From: Membranipora membranacea
Lineage: Eukaryota; Bryozoa; Gymnolaemata; Cheilostomatida; Membraniporidae
Length of the DNA stretch: 64,000 nucleotides
Direction: 5' to 3'
Assembly (NCBI GenBank): GCA_914767715.1
Contig: OU612068.1
Location: 124,001-188,000 of the forward strand
In this document: piece by piece, positions 35,131 to 48,698 of the stretch
Numbering within the stretch: the stretch's first letter is position 1
Layout of the letters: the number at the start of each line of letters is the position of its first letter
Made by a program: the position numbers and the translations under genes
Notes under the pieces: model-generated
What the model was told of the DNA's origin: nothing
The model's database searches: none
The model's input: the letters and a program-made list of their open reading frames with translations, nothing else

Positions 35131-35300
35131 ATGTAACACTTATACATCTCTCAGTTTAACCTGTATTTTTGTATAATCTAATAACCACACTTGTGCAGAA
35201 TGAATATTGGCATGAGCAGTAGAAAGTTTGATAGTTTATTTGCCTGAATATAGCTGGATAAAATTTGATAAAGCTTAAACCATGTTGAATTGTGAGGGAT

Positions 35301-35306
35301 TTTATT
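35301..35306 (-). terminator. Possible polyadenylation signal of EPHX-like gene 1
   Basis: AATAAA on the minus strand about 250 nt after the stop codon at 35557. It is one of few candidates. Confidence 0.35.
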
Positions 35307-35556
35307 ATTTCATTTCTCATTTTGACAACAAGTAAGTTTAGACCAATTTTATTAATTTGAAATGTCTTGAAATTCCACAGTAGAGATTGTGAGGCATTCA
35401 CGAATATAGGAGAGATTAAAGGTGACTAAAAATTTCTCCGGCTCAGACAAAGGAGCACCTGCCGAGACCAAGTAGTTAGATATGTGTGTACTGTATCAGC
35501 CATGTATGCATATGTTGGGAGACATTAGGGGGTCTATGTGTGGTTTAAGTCGTGAC

Positions 35557-38500
35557 TCAGAGTCTGGATGATGATTTGGAGTTTAGGAAATCTCTGATAT
35601 GTTGGTTGACTAGCTCAGGACTATCTTGTTGTACCCAGTGACTGGCACCATCTATAAAGATGACTCGACAGTCAGCGACATATTTTGCTGATGACTCGGC
35701 CAGCTGTTTGGTGAGAAAGAGATCACCAGTCCCCCACAGGATAAGCATAGGAACAGATATAACGGGTGGAGTAGAGCTGCTGCCTGATCTCTTCTTACGA
35801 TCAAATCTAGTGCTGTATGTAAAGTTTGCTCGGATATAATTGTGCGCTGCGTTTCTCGCCTCTGTCAAAGATAGATGGTTAGGAAAATATAACTGTACGG
35901 AATAAGGAGTGAAGAGCAGCCGTAACTGTACTTTACCATGGTCCTTTTATAGCAGGTTTCTACGTGGAGTCATTCAAATTTATTCATAAATATCACATAT
36001 GATGACACCGTAAATATTACATTAAGTCCGATTAGATGAGATTAAACAATTCTCAGCCATGCTCATACAGATTGGACAAAAACGAGTGCATTGCTTTACA
36101 TCTAATTGTATAATTTTTTCTGAGAGGTCTAAACATATATATATATTATTAATTACATGATGAGTTATTCATCTCACCCCAAGAGTTAAGAGCATATTTG
36201 AAGACATCGAGATCCTGAGGAGTCATGTTTTCTCGATTTTTAACGCCTCCCTTCTTTCCTCTGAGCGTAGCAGCAAGCATCGAGAAATCGTTACCTCTCA
36301 TAACAAACTCAGGTAGAAACGGTAACAGGAAATAAAACATGTACCTGAAAATATAGTTGTCATATTATTTCTTATAACATAACAAAGTCTCACAAAATTA
36401 TTTATCAATTATCGTTATTTTATACATAATAATACATCACATGGTGGTAAAATGCAAGGAGTAGAACTAACCATGAAGCTAAAAACTGTTTGAAACTGCT
36501 AGTCATGTGTTGTCGATGTACGATTGGATGAGGACAGTTCATGATGATAACCTGATCGCACATATCTGGGTAGTATGAAGCGAACAACCATGTGATAGCA
36601 CCACCCCAGTCATGTCCTAATACAGTAGCACTGCTGTAACCTACAAACATTAGTACAGTCTTATGAAATGTAAATGAGGCATATATGGAGAAGTTCATTT
36701 TGTCTTCTTTGTTATTTGAGAAAGTGTAGTTTCCATAAGGTCATCTAGTGAACATAAAGCTATCCTTTACATCAGTGAAAAGAAGAATTACCATTGAATA
36801 TTTGGTAGCAAATTTTGAAACACAACGAAATTGGTGTACCTACCTACCTACAGGTGTACCTACCTAATGCTTTGATTAGAGCCGGTATGTCTTCTACCAG
36901 ATTCTCCAGTGCGTAGTGTTCGAGTCCGGTTGGTTTGTCACTGTCTCCATATCCCCGTGTGTCAATGGCGACTACTCTAAAAATATAACATCAACGATGT
37001 AATCTATCTTTCTTTATGTGTACAAATATACAGATGCATTCTACTCAAATCTGTATGGTGTACAAAGCCCAGAACATCAGCCAGCAACAACAGACAAAAA
37101 TACACTTCCCAACACAGGCGACCAAACTCATTAAATAGAACAGCTGTATATTAGACCCTAGAAAAGTGAAGCAATAAAAAATGAAATAACTGCACACAGC
37201 TGATAGCCCTTAGTGCCCAATCAATAGTCCTAATGTTTGTTTGTTGTTAAGTGGAGCAATTGGGTGGAGGAGGAAGTCAGGTGACACTGAGGTTGAAATT
37301 AAAACAGATGTAAGACTAAGTAACTCGAAGTGAAACTATAGTAAGTTTATGAGTTACCATAATATCATGGATAATATTATGGCATTTTATACATTATTTT
37401 ACTTAGAGTTGCCCACTCCCACATAAAGTGAAGGCAACTCCCTTTTGACATACTGAGATCATACATCAGACTAGTGAATTCTATTATATCATAGAACCAT
37501 ATACTTGTCATTATAGCTAGCCTATTTAAATTAAGATTATACTAGTAATTGACAAAAAATGTATCAACGCCCAAGAGGGGTTTCCTCAGAATCTGTCATT
37601 GGCGCTTATCCCCCCCTACCCCACTGCACAGCTAATCATCAGAGTCGACACATTGGCAATGTTGGTCAGTCTCAACAAACCCCGGAATAAGAGAGAGTAA
37701 TAATAGACTATAATCTGTACCTGTACTGATCAGAAAACTCTCTGAGCTGAAATCTCCAAGAATACCAAGTCTCAGGAAATCCGTGTAATAAGAGCATTAA
37801 AGGCTTTCCTTCATCTCCATTTGTCACATACTTGATGTTCAGCTTCTACATAACATAAGTATATCTTATATCTACATATCCCGGGATTGAGGTTAAACAG
37901 TGAGTGGGGGAGGAGTCAGTATAACCTGGTATCTGTGCACTATTGCACTGTGGTGTAGGATGTCATAAAAAAACATCACATAAAACAGAAGGTTGAGTGC
38001 TCCTGAATTGTTATTAAAACTATCATATTCTGTTGGAGTTGGAAGTTGGAACCATTCATCGAAAAATGTGTTATGTTTTATTTTGATCGGTGGTTTGGAT
38101 TTATTAATGGCTTTGTCATTGTACATTGATACATTGTTTGGCCTGAGTCGGGTGTAGAGGCAAAAAAGAGAAAATAAGAATCCAATATATATACCATATA
38201 GCATATTGCACCAAAGCTGGTGACTGAAGTTTAAGACCCTCAATTAGCTACCGGGAATGTACTTCCCTATTCTCTGAAATGTCTCCAAATTAATTTATTA
38301 AGAGTACAGACAAGTCCTCCACTGCTAGGCGTGAATCTAGGATACTCTACAATTTTACCCAGAATGCACCTTGAGGAAGTAAATTTGTTATTTAGGATCC
38401 CTTAAATATGCAGATTTTATGTGATCCTGCAGTTGCAAAAGCTCGAGTCGTAATCAAACTTTATGTTGACATATGCCAGTAGACCATGCTTATTTTGAGC

Positions 38501-39913
38501 CAACCTACTTCAACATCAAATATTTCTATGTCAAAAAACTTCTCATAATTTTATTAGTAAATTCAAAAATCCAGGTCACTCAAAGCAGGAATAAGTAACC
38601 AGTAACTGGATACACCCACCCTCTGCATCACCATTCAATCAACTAGGTTTTATGTGGTCTCTACTGCTAGTATTGCTTGAGATGTGGCGTCTCGATGGGG
38701 TCTGTGCTGCCTCAAAGTGGACAGCTGTACTGACCTTCCTTAACTAACATACCCTATTAATCGATTCCTCAAACACTCCACAGATTTAGCCCCCGAAATG
38801 GTCTGTGTAGCAGTGACAAAAATAACCATGTGAGCTATTAACACTAACCTGCACTAACCCTGTAAATATGCAATACTGGCAATATATATATATATCTATG
38901 ATAAAATCAGATGTCACTATAAAGGTGCGCCAAATGCACACAAGTGACTGGAACACAAAACTCAGGATTGTATTCTATTGACCATTATGGTGTGAAAATA
39001 ACTGCTATATAAGGTCCCGGTCAACATCGACTACTAACCAACTCAACCCTGAGATACGTTTACACACCATTGGCAGTAATTAAGTAATTAGACAAACCAT
39101 AGCTCTCAACTTTGACAATGACCTGAGTCGCTCCTCTAATTACCGAAAGCTATTCTTAGCTTTCAAGTAATTATCTACACAAGCCTAGGACATAAGGCAT
39201 GACATACTTGGACGGATATACGACGGGGCTGAGAAGACAGACCACCCTGACACTGACTTACGGATAGACCTACTGTGCACAGATCCTACATAATATATCT
39301 GGTAATTATTTGTGAACACTCAGCCTTATTTCAGTGATGGATATAAATCTTAGCTGGGCTAAGTTGAACCACCTTGCGATTGCTTTCAACTACGTATCAC
39401 AAACCCCCATGCTAAAGCAGAAACAAAAACCTAAACGGAAGAAAATCTCAGTATGTGGTTACCAAAGTAACCAAGCAATGGAAAAAGGAAATAATATATA
39501 AATTTACTTATTATGGTATGAAACAATACTGGCTGTGATGAGGAAATATTTCCTCAATATTTATATTGCTTTAGTTGACATTGACAAACCCTGCTTCCTG
39601 TCAATCCATTTAACAAAGCTATTTAGACAGCCTATACCCCTACCCCGGGCCCCTTTCAGTCATAAGTGGGACGGGGGCGTGGCACCAAGTAACTTACCCC
39701 ACAATCGGCAGTTGTAATTTCAATTGACTTATGCAACCCCAGATCAGGGTCAAGAGCACAAGCTGGTAACTTCAGATATTTCTTAGCAAAGAGAAACTTT
39801 CTAGGCCCTGTGATAAATCTCAGGAGAGTTCCAATGAGGATCCATGAGCCCCAAAATCCTGTAACACCCAAGAAAAAAAGTCTCATGTAAACCGGATGCT
39901 TTTCAAGCGCCAT
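35557..39913 (-). CDS. Epoxide hydrolase of EPHX3/EPHX4 type, tandem copy 1, complete
   Basis: Six exons on the minus strand: 39698-39913, 37721-37845, 36864-36976, 36472-36640, 36178-36344 and 35557-35861 (364 residues, phases 0,2,1,2,1). An N-terminal membrane anchor ([18 protein letters not shown]) precedes an alpha/beta-hydrolase fold: oxyanion motif HGFP at about residue 93, nucleophile Asp in GHDWGG at about 162, acid Asp in WGTGD at about 310, and base His in ASHWVQQD at about 338. The cap contains [13 protein letters not shown] and HNYIRAN. Members of this family are membrane-anchored enzymes that hydrolyse lipid epoxides to diols. The active site looks intact. The donor of exon 3 sits in a small duplication (GTAGGTACACC). 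EPHX3 and EPHX4 cannot be separated here. Confidence 0.88.
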
Positions 39914-41080
39914 GTTTACTGTCACTAGACATAGCAATATCACATGATTATGGTGTCACTATTTATAAATTATGCCGGGATGCAATTTGAACCTGGAGTT
40001 CCCAGAAATATTGGGTCTCAATGGGACTTCCAGCAACTGCATCATATGACCTATTTAAAAAGTTGTGCCCACATGAACAGTGAGAAGATAATCAGCAAGG
40101 CGGTTGTCAAAAAGTTGGCGCTTACAAGACAGACTAGTGCTTGCTTACCCCAGCGAGGAATTACAGGGAACTGTAATGAGCTGCTCATATCTAGTCAGCA
40201 TCTAACTCCTATCCAAGGAGAGTCAGATAATGCTGAGTAGTAGTGCACTGAAGGCTACTGCATCTTGTGCCTTGGTCTGGCGGTACAGTGTACGGGAGGG
40301 AGAATTTCGGAGGCCGAACAGCAGGTTAGTGGTAGCGCAGGACAAAAATTGACTCACGGTCTAGTAGAGGAGATTGGCCAGGGGAAGAGTGAAAGGTTCA
40401 GGCTTTTCAATGATATTTTTTTTTAAATGGCTGGATATGGGTAACAAAGTAGCGCTATGTAAAATTTGTGGACTGCAGGGTTCTAATTTTGTTTTGTTTC
40501 CAGTGAGAACATGTTTGTGCCCTCTGATGGCGTTGTGGTATTACAAAATTTGTGTATCCAGTTCTCGCACCTTGGTACAACTATCATCATCTTTCTGTCA
40601 CGCGGGAACAAAATTTTTCCAACATCCACCCCATTAACAAGAGGGATACATTACTGTGAGTTTGGTTATTAGGAATATAATACTGATCTCATGAAAGATT
40701 TTCTGGTCTTACATGAGGATCTTAGTCATCAGAATTTTTTATTGCCATATAGATGTCTATTATAGGTGTTATATTGTGTGTTTATGAGGAGAACTCTCTC
40801 TCTCTCACCATACAGCCCATGAATCAGGCAACAAAATGAAAATACTCCATACTGCAGCGGCCAGACAACATGTCAAGCTAACGCAGAATATGAATAATCG
40901 CTTGTAAATATTTCCAATAATGTATTTATTTGGTAATTATTATATTCTTCATGAAATGGATTCTTTGTGCATATATTACACACTTAGAAATGATTGAACT
41001 CATTTCATTTTCGATGTTTATACAAGGGAATGGGGTTTTACAGAAGATAACAACATTACAAACATCATGACCTTCACTTA
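39914..41080. other. Intergenic region between EPHX-like genes 1 and 2
   Basis: No coding exon recognised. It should hold the promoter of gene 1 and the 3' UTR of gene 2, including a minus-strand AATAAA at 40925-40930 about 150 nt past the gene 2 stop. Confidence 0.45.
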
Positions 41081-44000
41081 TTACAGAAATTTTCTCATGA
41101 GTCTGTTAACTTCAGAAGGATTATCCTGTTGTACCCAGTGACTGCAGTTCTCCACATACTCGACAGTTATAAGGTCCGACATCTCTGCTGAGTATCGAGC
41201 CAGCTCTATAGATAGCGCTGCATCTCCAGTACCCCATATAAGCAGAGTCGGGGCAGTCAGCTTTGCACTCAGCGCTGACCTTGGCGGAGGGTTCAGCACG
41301 GCTCTCAATAAGTTATTAGCTCTGTAATAATTGACAGCACACTGCCTCGCTCCTGAACAAAAGACAAACCCATAGAAATCATTTGAATCACTAAATCAAA
41401 GTCTCAAACACAAAATTTTACATCTGATCTGATGTCGAGGAGAGCCTGGAGAGTTAATGGCCAAAATAAAGAACCTAAAACATCGGAGGGAGACGTACCA
41501 GCCAGCGTGACAAGGCTAGAGAAGGTGACAGCTAAATTTGACTTTTGTCTACCACTAATAAGTGTATTAATCAGATGTGGCTGTACAGATCAATTTATCA
41601 GTAGATCAGAATGTATACAAAGACTTCATGTGTTGAAAGGTCTCACATTAGGTCCTACATAAGGTGCCGTGCTCTACATACCCCATGTGTGGAGAGCGTA
41701 CTTGTATACTTTAACATCATCCTCTGTCATCATCTTCTTATTCTTGACTCCCATATCACTCATGGCTCCATCAGCAGTGCCTCGGAAAGCAGCATCGAGC
41801 ATCTGCATGTTGTTCGCACCTAACATTAACTCAGGTAGGCAAGGAAGCTGGAAGAAAAACATGTACCTGAAAAAGAGAATTATATGACGCACATGTCTCT
41901 ACCCAGACAAATTAATTACATAGATTGCCTAACACGAAACCTTTCTGAAATTGAGTTTCTCCCATTATATTTGCATGCATACCATTTTTCAGCTTGTCAC
42001 ACATTTAAATAATCCCTATGACCATCATTACAGAGATGTAAGAAGTGGTCAATAAGATATGGACCAGAGGAGGCAGCGTCTTGTTTTTTTATTCTTACAC
42101 TAAAGGTTTGTATGGTTTAGCTTGGTATCATTTCTTATGAGAAGTTACTCTTTCACAGATGTAAACTTTTGGAAACCTATTTGACACAAACAGTGATCTT
42201 TGGCAGAAAACCGGTTTTTGCAACATAGTACTTTTGTACTTTAACAAGTTTTGCGTGCCTCATCTTATCAAGGAACAACACTGTAATTTGTAATTTGGGC
42301 ACTTTGAGATTCTATTTAGGACCAGCATGCGGGGGGGGGGGGGGGTTTGAGTACTGACCATGAGTTGCAGTATTGTTTGAAGCTGAATCCTTTTTGGAAG
42401 CCTTTTCTGTTTGGTGCATTCATAATAACAACCTTCTCACATAAATCTGCGTACTGAACAGCAAATGCCCACACAATAGCCCCTCCCCAGTCGTGAGCCA
42501 CCATCGTAGCTTTCTCATAACCTGTTAGAAAACGAACACAATTTCATGATATGCATACATATAGATAGCCAACATTGTATGCTTAATAAACTGAACGTCT
42601 CAGATGCTGGGACACTTGTGTAAGTGTGATGGAACCGGATATTAATTAGCAAAGGGATGCAGACAGCAGGTGAAAGGAATTAGCGAGGGACAGCGACAGA
42701 AAATACTCGTAAGACAGGGATATAACACTTGGTAATTGGCAATGACATGTGCTTATTTCAGGTGATGTAGGATGCATCAAGGGTATTGTAACAGCCATCA
42801 CCTGTCATGTATCAGGTCATGACAGTGACCGTTCTGGCTGTCACTGGAAATGCCATAATAATAAACATTTTTTATTAACTTCCAGTGGCAGAAATAATAG
42901 ACATTTATTACATTAATAATGACCAACTTATGGGCTGTGTCCTGGTGTGCAGTGTTACGCTTTGCCATCTTGATGAGTGTGAGCCAATTAATTATCACTT
43001 TGCTATTACCTAGTTTTTGCAATTTAATTGATATCATACGATATCCTATTTTCACATCCTTTTGGTAATACTATATAAGAGATTGTTTTTACTCAGTTTA
43101 GTGTGTGTTGTTTGAGAGAGCAATAAAGATGCTGGTGTGCAATTAAAAGTCTAGTCAATTCACCCTAGTAACCGCTCAGTGTGCGGCATAGTGGTTTAGT
43201 GCCGTCACAGTATAACTGCAAAATATGCACGGTATGGATCTGATTAGTTTGGTCCATTTGCCTGCATTCAAGTCGCTCCCGATCCACTGGTCACGCCGCA
43301 GTAGTATGGAGCAACAGGAATGCAGGCAATTGGATTAAACTTGTTCTAGGATCTGATCTACCCTATTTCGCACACTATAGGTCACAGTATAGGTCACACT
43401 CATAGACTTAATATATAGTCCTAATCAGCTCCACTGTGTAACCAATGAACTAAACCTAGTTTAGTTCATTGGTGTAACTGAATACTTAATATAATCTGTG
43501 ATAATATTATCAGGCTGATTATGATTATACATGTATTATAGGCTGAGACGACCTAATCTATGACCCCGTCTGTAATGTTTGGGATTATATTTATATCAAC
43601 AAATGAGAAGGTAACTCCGAATAATGCATTCAGCAGCCCAGGAACCCTGTCTATCATCAGGGAGTTTGGGACAAACCAATGAACTAAAGGTTTAGTTCAT
43701 TGGACAAACTCCCGACTATCATCAACTGAGAATGTTAATAGAGAAGTCATAGACTTCTCTACTTCACTGAATATACATACATAAATAAGTATCAATATAA
43801 AAGTGAGGCTTCTGAGATAAAACAAAGGCTGTGACAGGGATATGAAGCTATCAACTACAAACTTTATGAGTTGCCATCACCATTCAGCAATTACGCCAGA
43901 AGTTCTTGTCTCTGAGTGCGGTTAAATCATTCTCTGAGTTGTAATCATATGGAGGGGGGGGGGGCGGTGCAGCATGTTTTTTTATTTTTGCCGGTCATTC

Positions 44001-46767
44001 AGTCATAAAAACCAAAAGCCCAAAACACATTTATTCTATAGAAAATAACTTGTAAAATTAACATGCAGGGAGGGGACCCTACCACTTTCATAAGTTGTTT
44101 TTCTTACTCATTTTAATCATAATCGTCTCCAAAGAGATCAAACAGACCCCAAAAATACACGATGAATTTGCATCTCATTGGTGTCAATTGACATTATATC
44201 AAATTCGAAGAAATACAATAGGCCTACTATAAAAAAAGTGCCATTAACCATGCTTTTTTGTCATTATTCGAAGAAAAACATTAGACCTACATAGTGAAAA
44301 GTACCATCAACCTTGGCTATTTGTTATTCTCATGAAAATGGGAGGGGAGGGAGCCTACCGCTTACATAAGTTGTTGTTTTTACTTATTTTAATTATAATC
44401 ATCTTCACAGAATTTAAACAGACTCCAAAGTTACATGATGAATTCGCATCTCAGTCGTTTCTTTTGCCATTATAACGAATTCAAAGAAATATATTAGGCC
44501 TTGTCTTGTCTTTGAGAAGGGGCTGGCCAAGGTAACTCGGATCAACCTGAGTTCAGGTCTCAGGGACCCATAGAACTCAAGCCAAGTCTACAATGCAAGC
44601 GCATAACCCGAATAAATGGGGGGTTCATCCTAAATACTTAAGTAGGATTAACAGTGCAATTATTAAAGTTATTGTATGGTGAAAGGTTTTCTCATCAGAA
44701 AGTAATCAAAAATACATATCTCGATTCAACCGACTGGCAGCATTAACATTTTCAAACTCTTTTAAGACAACTCCTACTGCAGCCCTTGAATATTTGCTAG
44801 ATCTCACCCCTCTCCATTTTATAATTCAATCACATGCATCTGAATCTGGATACAGGATACATACAGGATAGATGATATTAGTATGGGGAGATATACTGGT
44901 GCAGATCAATGAGCTCCCTCTAAGAGTGCATTGTGCAGATACACCCGGGTAGGTAGACAGGGGTAGATACACAGGGGTAGATACACCCGGATAGGTACAC
45001 AGGGGTAGATACACCCGGGTAGGTACACAGGGGTAGATACACCGGGTAGGTACACAAGATTAGATACACAGGGGTAGATAGATACACAGATATATACATT
45101 TATAGTACTGTTTTGGTATGAGATGAGATACTGACCTAATTCAGTGATTATCTCAGATATATATCTTGTAAGATTCTCGACCAGATACGGCTCCTTCCCT
45201 TCAGGTTTATCACTATCTCCATATCCTGGTAGATCGATAGCAACTACCCTGTATAATAAAAGTGTATAAAATTACTACCCTATATTATAAAAGTGTATAA
45301 ATTACAATTTCAACTAATAGCCTGGTGTTGTGCTAACAACGTGTCTGGTGAATGGCAATCTGCCACATATCTATGTAAAATGCAGATGCAGCAGTGCTAA
45401 CTGGCCAACCATCTTGCCCTGTATCTATCTCAAAGTATTACCGTCACAAACCTATCTATTTACAAATGTCTCAGCCGGATGCCTTTGCAGTAGCATCCAT
45501 CTATACTACAAACCCATCCAGACCGGTATTGGACAGCAAACTGAACTATAACAACAAAAACCTCATCTCAATGAGTATTTAGCAAATGTTACATTTTCTG
45601 TCAAATACCCATCAGAATCGCTTTTTGGCAACAGACTGTTGTTGAAATAAAAGCCCATCTTGCTGCTTGATGGGTTTGTCACCCTGATGCTGAGCGTGGT
45701 TGCAAAAGTGCCAATCGAATGCCTGTTTGGCACACGCCGGATACCCATTTGGCATCTGAATTGGTGCTTTTTACAGCCCCTGGGGTTGCTGGTCGATGAG
45801 TTACAGTCTCATGACACACAAAATATCTACGATTTGTACAAGTTAGCTCTGCTAACAGATATGAGCTACATTGGCTCAAGGTTTTACTCCTTGATTAGCT
45901 AACCTCCATCTACAAAAACCAAGGTTAGTGATGTAACACACCACAGCACATTAGTATCAACTATGAGCCCGCAGCTGACTTACCAGTATTTATCGGAGAA
46001 CTCTTTAAGTTGATGTCTCCATGAGTACCAGCATTCAGGGAACCCGTGTACACACAGCATCAGTGGCTTTCCCTTCTCTCCATTAGCCACATATTTTATT
46101 TTAAGATTCTACAATTAAACAGTAGAAATCTTACTAATAACATACTGTCGCTAATGTATGATTAACAGCCTGCTGCCAGAATTACAAAATATATCAGCTA
46201 ATCAGCTTCTGTATTATGATAAGCAGAGCTGAAACTTCTAAGCGCCAGCAACAATAAGCAAGTATATGGTGACAAAAGATCCAGTACAACATGATAGAAG
46301 AACATCGGGCCGTCAGGCGAGGGGCAAAAGTCTGGGGGGTTCAGACTAGGCTGACACATAAGTATTTCTAACATTGAGAGCGTTGAAGATGGGACTTAAC
46401 CAGTCTGCCGAAGCTAGAGGATCATTAGAAAGTCATACTTAGTGAAAACTACTCAGAACCACAACATATTGATATGATGTATTAGGATTTAGGATGTTGT
46501 ATTATTCCGTCAGGGACGAGTGGGTTGTATGATGCAGAGTCTCAGTGTATACTATACCTGAGATGATTTGAGGATAACATGATCATGTTTTCCCAGAGCC
46601 GGGTCTTTAGCTACCTCAGGCAGAGTGCTGTTATCATTCTTCTTGAAAAACGCTCTAGGTGATTTAATTAGACCCAAAAGGAGGATGAAGCAACCTTTAA
46701 CTCCCCATAATGTCACAGAAAAAATGAAAAATGCCACACCAGACAGGACTTTAGCATTGAATGCCAT
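41081..46767 (-). CDS. Epoxide hydrolase of EPHX3/EPHX4 type, tandem copy 2, complete
   Basis: Six exons on the minus strand: 46558-46767, 45984-46108, 45136-45248, 42359-42521, 41682-41866 and 41081-41352 (355 residues, same phases as its neighbours). Membrane anchor near residues 8-30. HGFPE in exon 2; nucleophile Asp in AHDWGG at about 160; acid Asp in WGTGD at about 309; His in CSHWVQQD at about 337. The cap has WYMFFFQLPCLPE and VNYYRAN. It should be catalytically competent. Exon 2 with its donor is identical in DNA to exon 2 of copy 3 over 127 bp, while the other exons have diverged, which points to gene conversion. The intron between exons 3 and 4 is large and full of small repeats and hairpins. 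Confidence 0.88.
42331..42345. repeat. Homopolymer G15 near exon 4 donor of EPHX-like gene 2
   Basis: Pure G run about 12 bp past the donor (transcript sense C15). A similar C18 run lies at 49169-49186. Both are places where assembly length is unreliable. Confidence 0.8.
43236..43357. mobile_element. 104-bp palindromic MITE with 9-bp duplication
   Basis: Element 43245-43348 with terminal inverted repeats (TTTGGTCCATTTGCCTGCAT versus ATGCAGGCAATTGGATTAAA), flanked by GGATCTGAT on both sides. Same family as 50375-50489. Confidence 0.75.
43437..43477. mobile_element. 31-bp palindromic micro-insertion with 5-bp duplication
   Basis: CCAATGAACTAAA..TTTAGTTCATTGG at 43442-43472 between two copies of TGTAA. 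Confidence 0.65.
43651..43724. mobile_element. Nested palindromic micro-insertions
   Basis: The outer element 43660-43715 (GGGAGTTTGGG..CAAACTCCC) is flanked by CTATCATCA at 43651-43659 and 43716-43724. Inside it a 28-bp CCAATGAACTAAA palindrome (43676-43703) is flanked by ACAAA on both sides. Confidence 0.7.
44060..44515. repeat. Imperfect direct duplication, about 200-bp units
   Basis: 44065-44225 and 44340-44505 share the order GGGAGGG..CCTACC, CATAAGTTGTT, ACTCATTTTAAT/ACTTATTTTAAT, ATCAAACAGACCCC/TTAAACAGACTCC, GATGAATT..GCATCTCA and TTCGAAGAAAT/TTCAAAGAAAT. Confidence 0.6.
44935..45095. repeat. Tandem repeat of GGGTAGATACAC/GGGTAGGTACAC
   Basis: Irregular 12-14 bp repeats about 50 bp downstream (transcript sense) of the donor of exon 3 of EPHX-like gene 2. 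Confidence 0.75.
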
Positions 46768-48698
46768 TCTGCTCTATACCAGGAGTACTCCTGACTCTGT
46801 GTGCTACTCCTGTATGCTGCAGTCTAACTGGTTCAATGGGAGCAAAGTTCAAGCAATGTAACGCTTCATTCATTCTTTATCTTTAGTCATGATGCATGGA
46901 AGTAAATAAATGCGTTGCCTGAGTTCTAAGTGATATCAATGAACTCAAGCTCTCCGGTAAGGGGGCTATTTATATTAATGTAACTGACAGGCTATCGACG
47001 ACATATCTGATAATATAAACGACCCAACAGAATGGTGAATGGCTAATTTACGAGTAGTCCTTCTTCTTAATAGTATTTAGAGCTTTCAGCAGTGTTGTGG
47101 TTATGTTATGACTTTTAATAATAAATCGAACAATAATAAGATAAACACATCCCTCCCATTACTTGTAAAACGTAATCATCTTCCTTTCGTTTTGCGATCA
47201 ATTAGGACGTTGACGTTTTGCCCGCATCACGTCTTGATATAGTATGCACTGGAATGCTATGATCTGGAGTGAGGCAGGCTACGGGTTAAATATTTAATAT
47301 AACATTGGACAGGCTTAATTACACAGACATAAACCTTCTAAGGGTAGAATCATCAGCAAGTGGCTGAAACTTAACAGAAGGGATAGTGTACCCAACTCAG
47401 ACAACGGCATTAGATCTTTGAGAACCCTTTCAATGACAGAGCAGATTTAAAAAACTGCTAATTATATAAACAAAAATCTGTCATGTCATAAGGAATAATT
47501 CCGTTCCCCTAACTTCCCCTAACTTCTTCTCAAGTGTCGACGCTGTGTAAATTCCAAACAGTTGAATGCCGGATTCTGATAGACAGCCGATGTCAGGTTA
47601 TATCTTGTGCTTTGCGTCCAAGGCTGTATCCATGGGTTTTGAAGTGGTAGGGCCAAGCGGGGTGGGTGCGGGAGAGGCGCTCTCGCGCCTTCCTGCTAGG
47701 GGGGTATGGTGGGTCTCCCCAGGAAAATTTCAAAAATCAGAGGCATTCCAGCCTTTCTTGAGGAAAAAATTGACAAAGAAGTTGGCTGTAGGAACCTTAG
47801 TGTCACAGGGAGGGACATCATCTTATCCCTACTATGATTGAGAATAAGAATCGAAAAGAGGACATAACAGTATAACTTCAAGTTTGGCCCAAGGTATGTT
47901 TTAGGGCGGGCCATGGCGCTGAAGGATAGCTCACATGTATTTGTTATATAGATGTGTTGATGAACTCTAAACCTCATAAAAAGCTGAAATTTGCCATTAT
48001 CAGTGCTATCGCTTCATAATCCCTACATATAACACAAGTGGCCACCCTGAGCACCTGATATTGATAAACGTAAATAGAGTTTATTTATAGCACGCATAGC
48101 AACTTAAGTGGTATTTTCAAAATTGACCCCCTGAAAAAGTGGTAGGGCCATGGCCCCCTGGCCCTACCTATGAATACAACACTGGCTTTGACTCTGTGAT
48201 ATCCACCAACAAAAGCGAAGATGAAGAATGAAGCTTGTCCGTCCAACAGTGAAACATAACACTGGAGTTTTCTTGTATCGATAGCTTTTCATGAAAAGAT
48301 CTACGGAGACACCTGTTGTGACAAGGGCATTTATTATTGTGATCATAGTGTCTCAGACAAATAGTATACGAACTTCTCCTCTTTGATCAGGAATATGAGG
48401 AGCAATCATGATTTTTGCATAAAAATTCTAATTATAGACAGAAGAAAATCTAAGTAGCACGCGCTGATGTAAAACTGTGAGAATAAACATATAATCCAAA
48501 TAGTTTTATAAGAAAAATAAAGAATCGGGAAATGTCTGACTAGCAAAAATCACCTGATAGCTGATTGATTTCATGTGGTTTATCATAATGCACTAATAAA
48601 CCATATCACCCATGTATTGTTAATGATTAGTGGACCTGACCGTGATCCGACCTTGACCTGACACTAGATGGTTAGTTCAGACTCAGGTCAGTCGGAAT
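46768..48698. other. Intergenic region between EPHX-like genes 2 and 3
   Basis: No coding exon recognised. A possible DNA transposon of about 570 bp lies at 47612-48184: GGTAGGGCCA near the left end and the inverted TGGCCCTACC near the right end, with CTGTATCCATGGG against the imperfectly inverted CCTATGAATACAACACTGG at the ends. Its duplication is not clean. Confidence 0.4.

Larger units (their letters stand above)
32853..35556. other. Region between ARIH2 start and EPHX-like gene 1
   Basis: No coding exon recognised. It holds the ARIH2 upstream region, several small hairpin insertions (33481, 33932), a CATACTTGCC-ended transposon (34281) and a tRNA-derived SINE (34957). Confidence 0.5.

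Noticed and set aside
47566-47841. 91-codon open frame as a gene
   Set aside because: No splice context or family similarity; it overlaps the terminal region of a likely DNA transposon.
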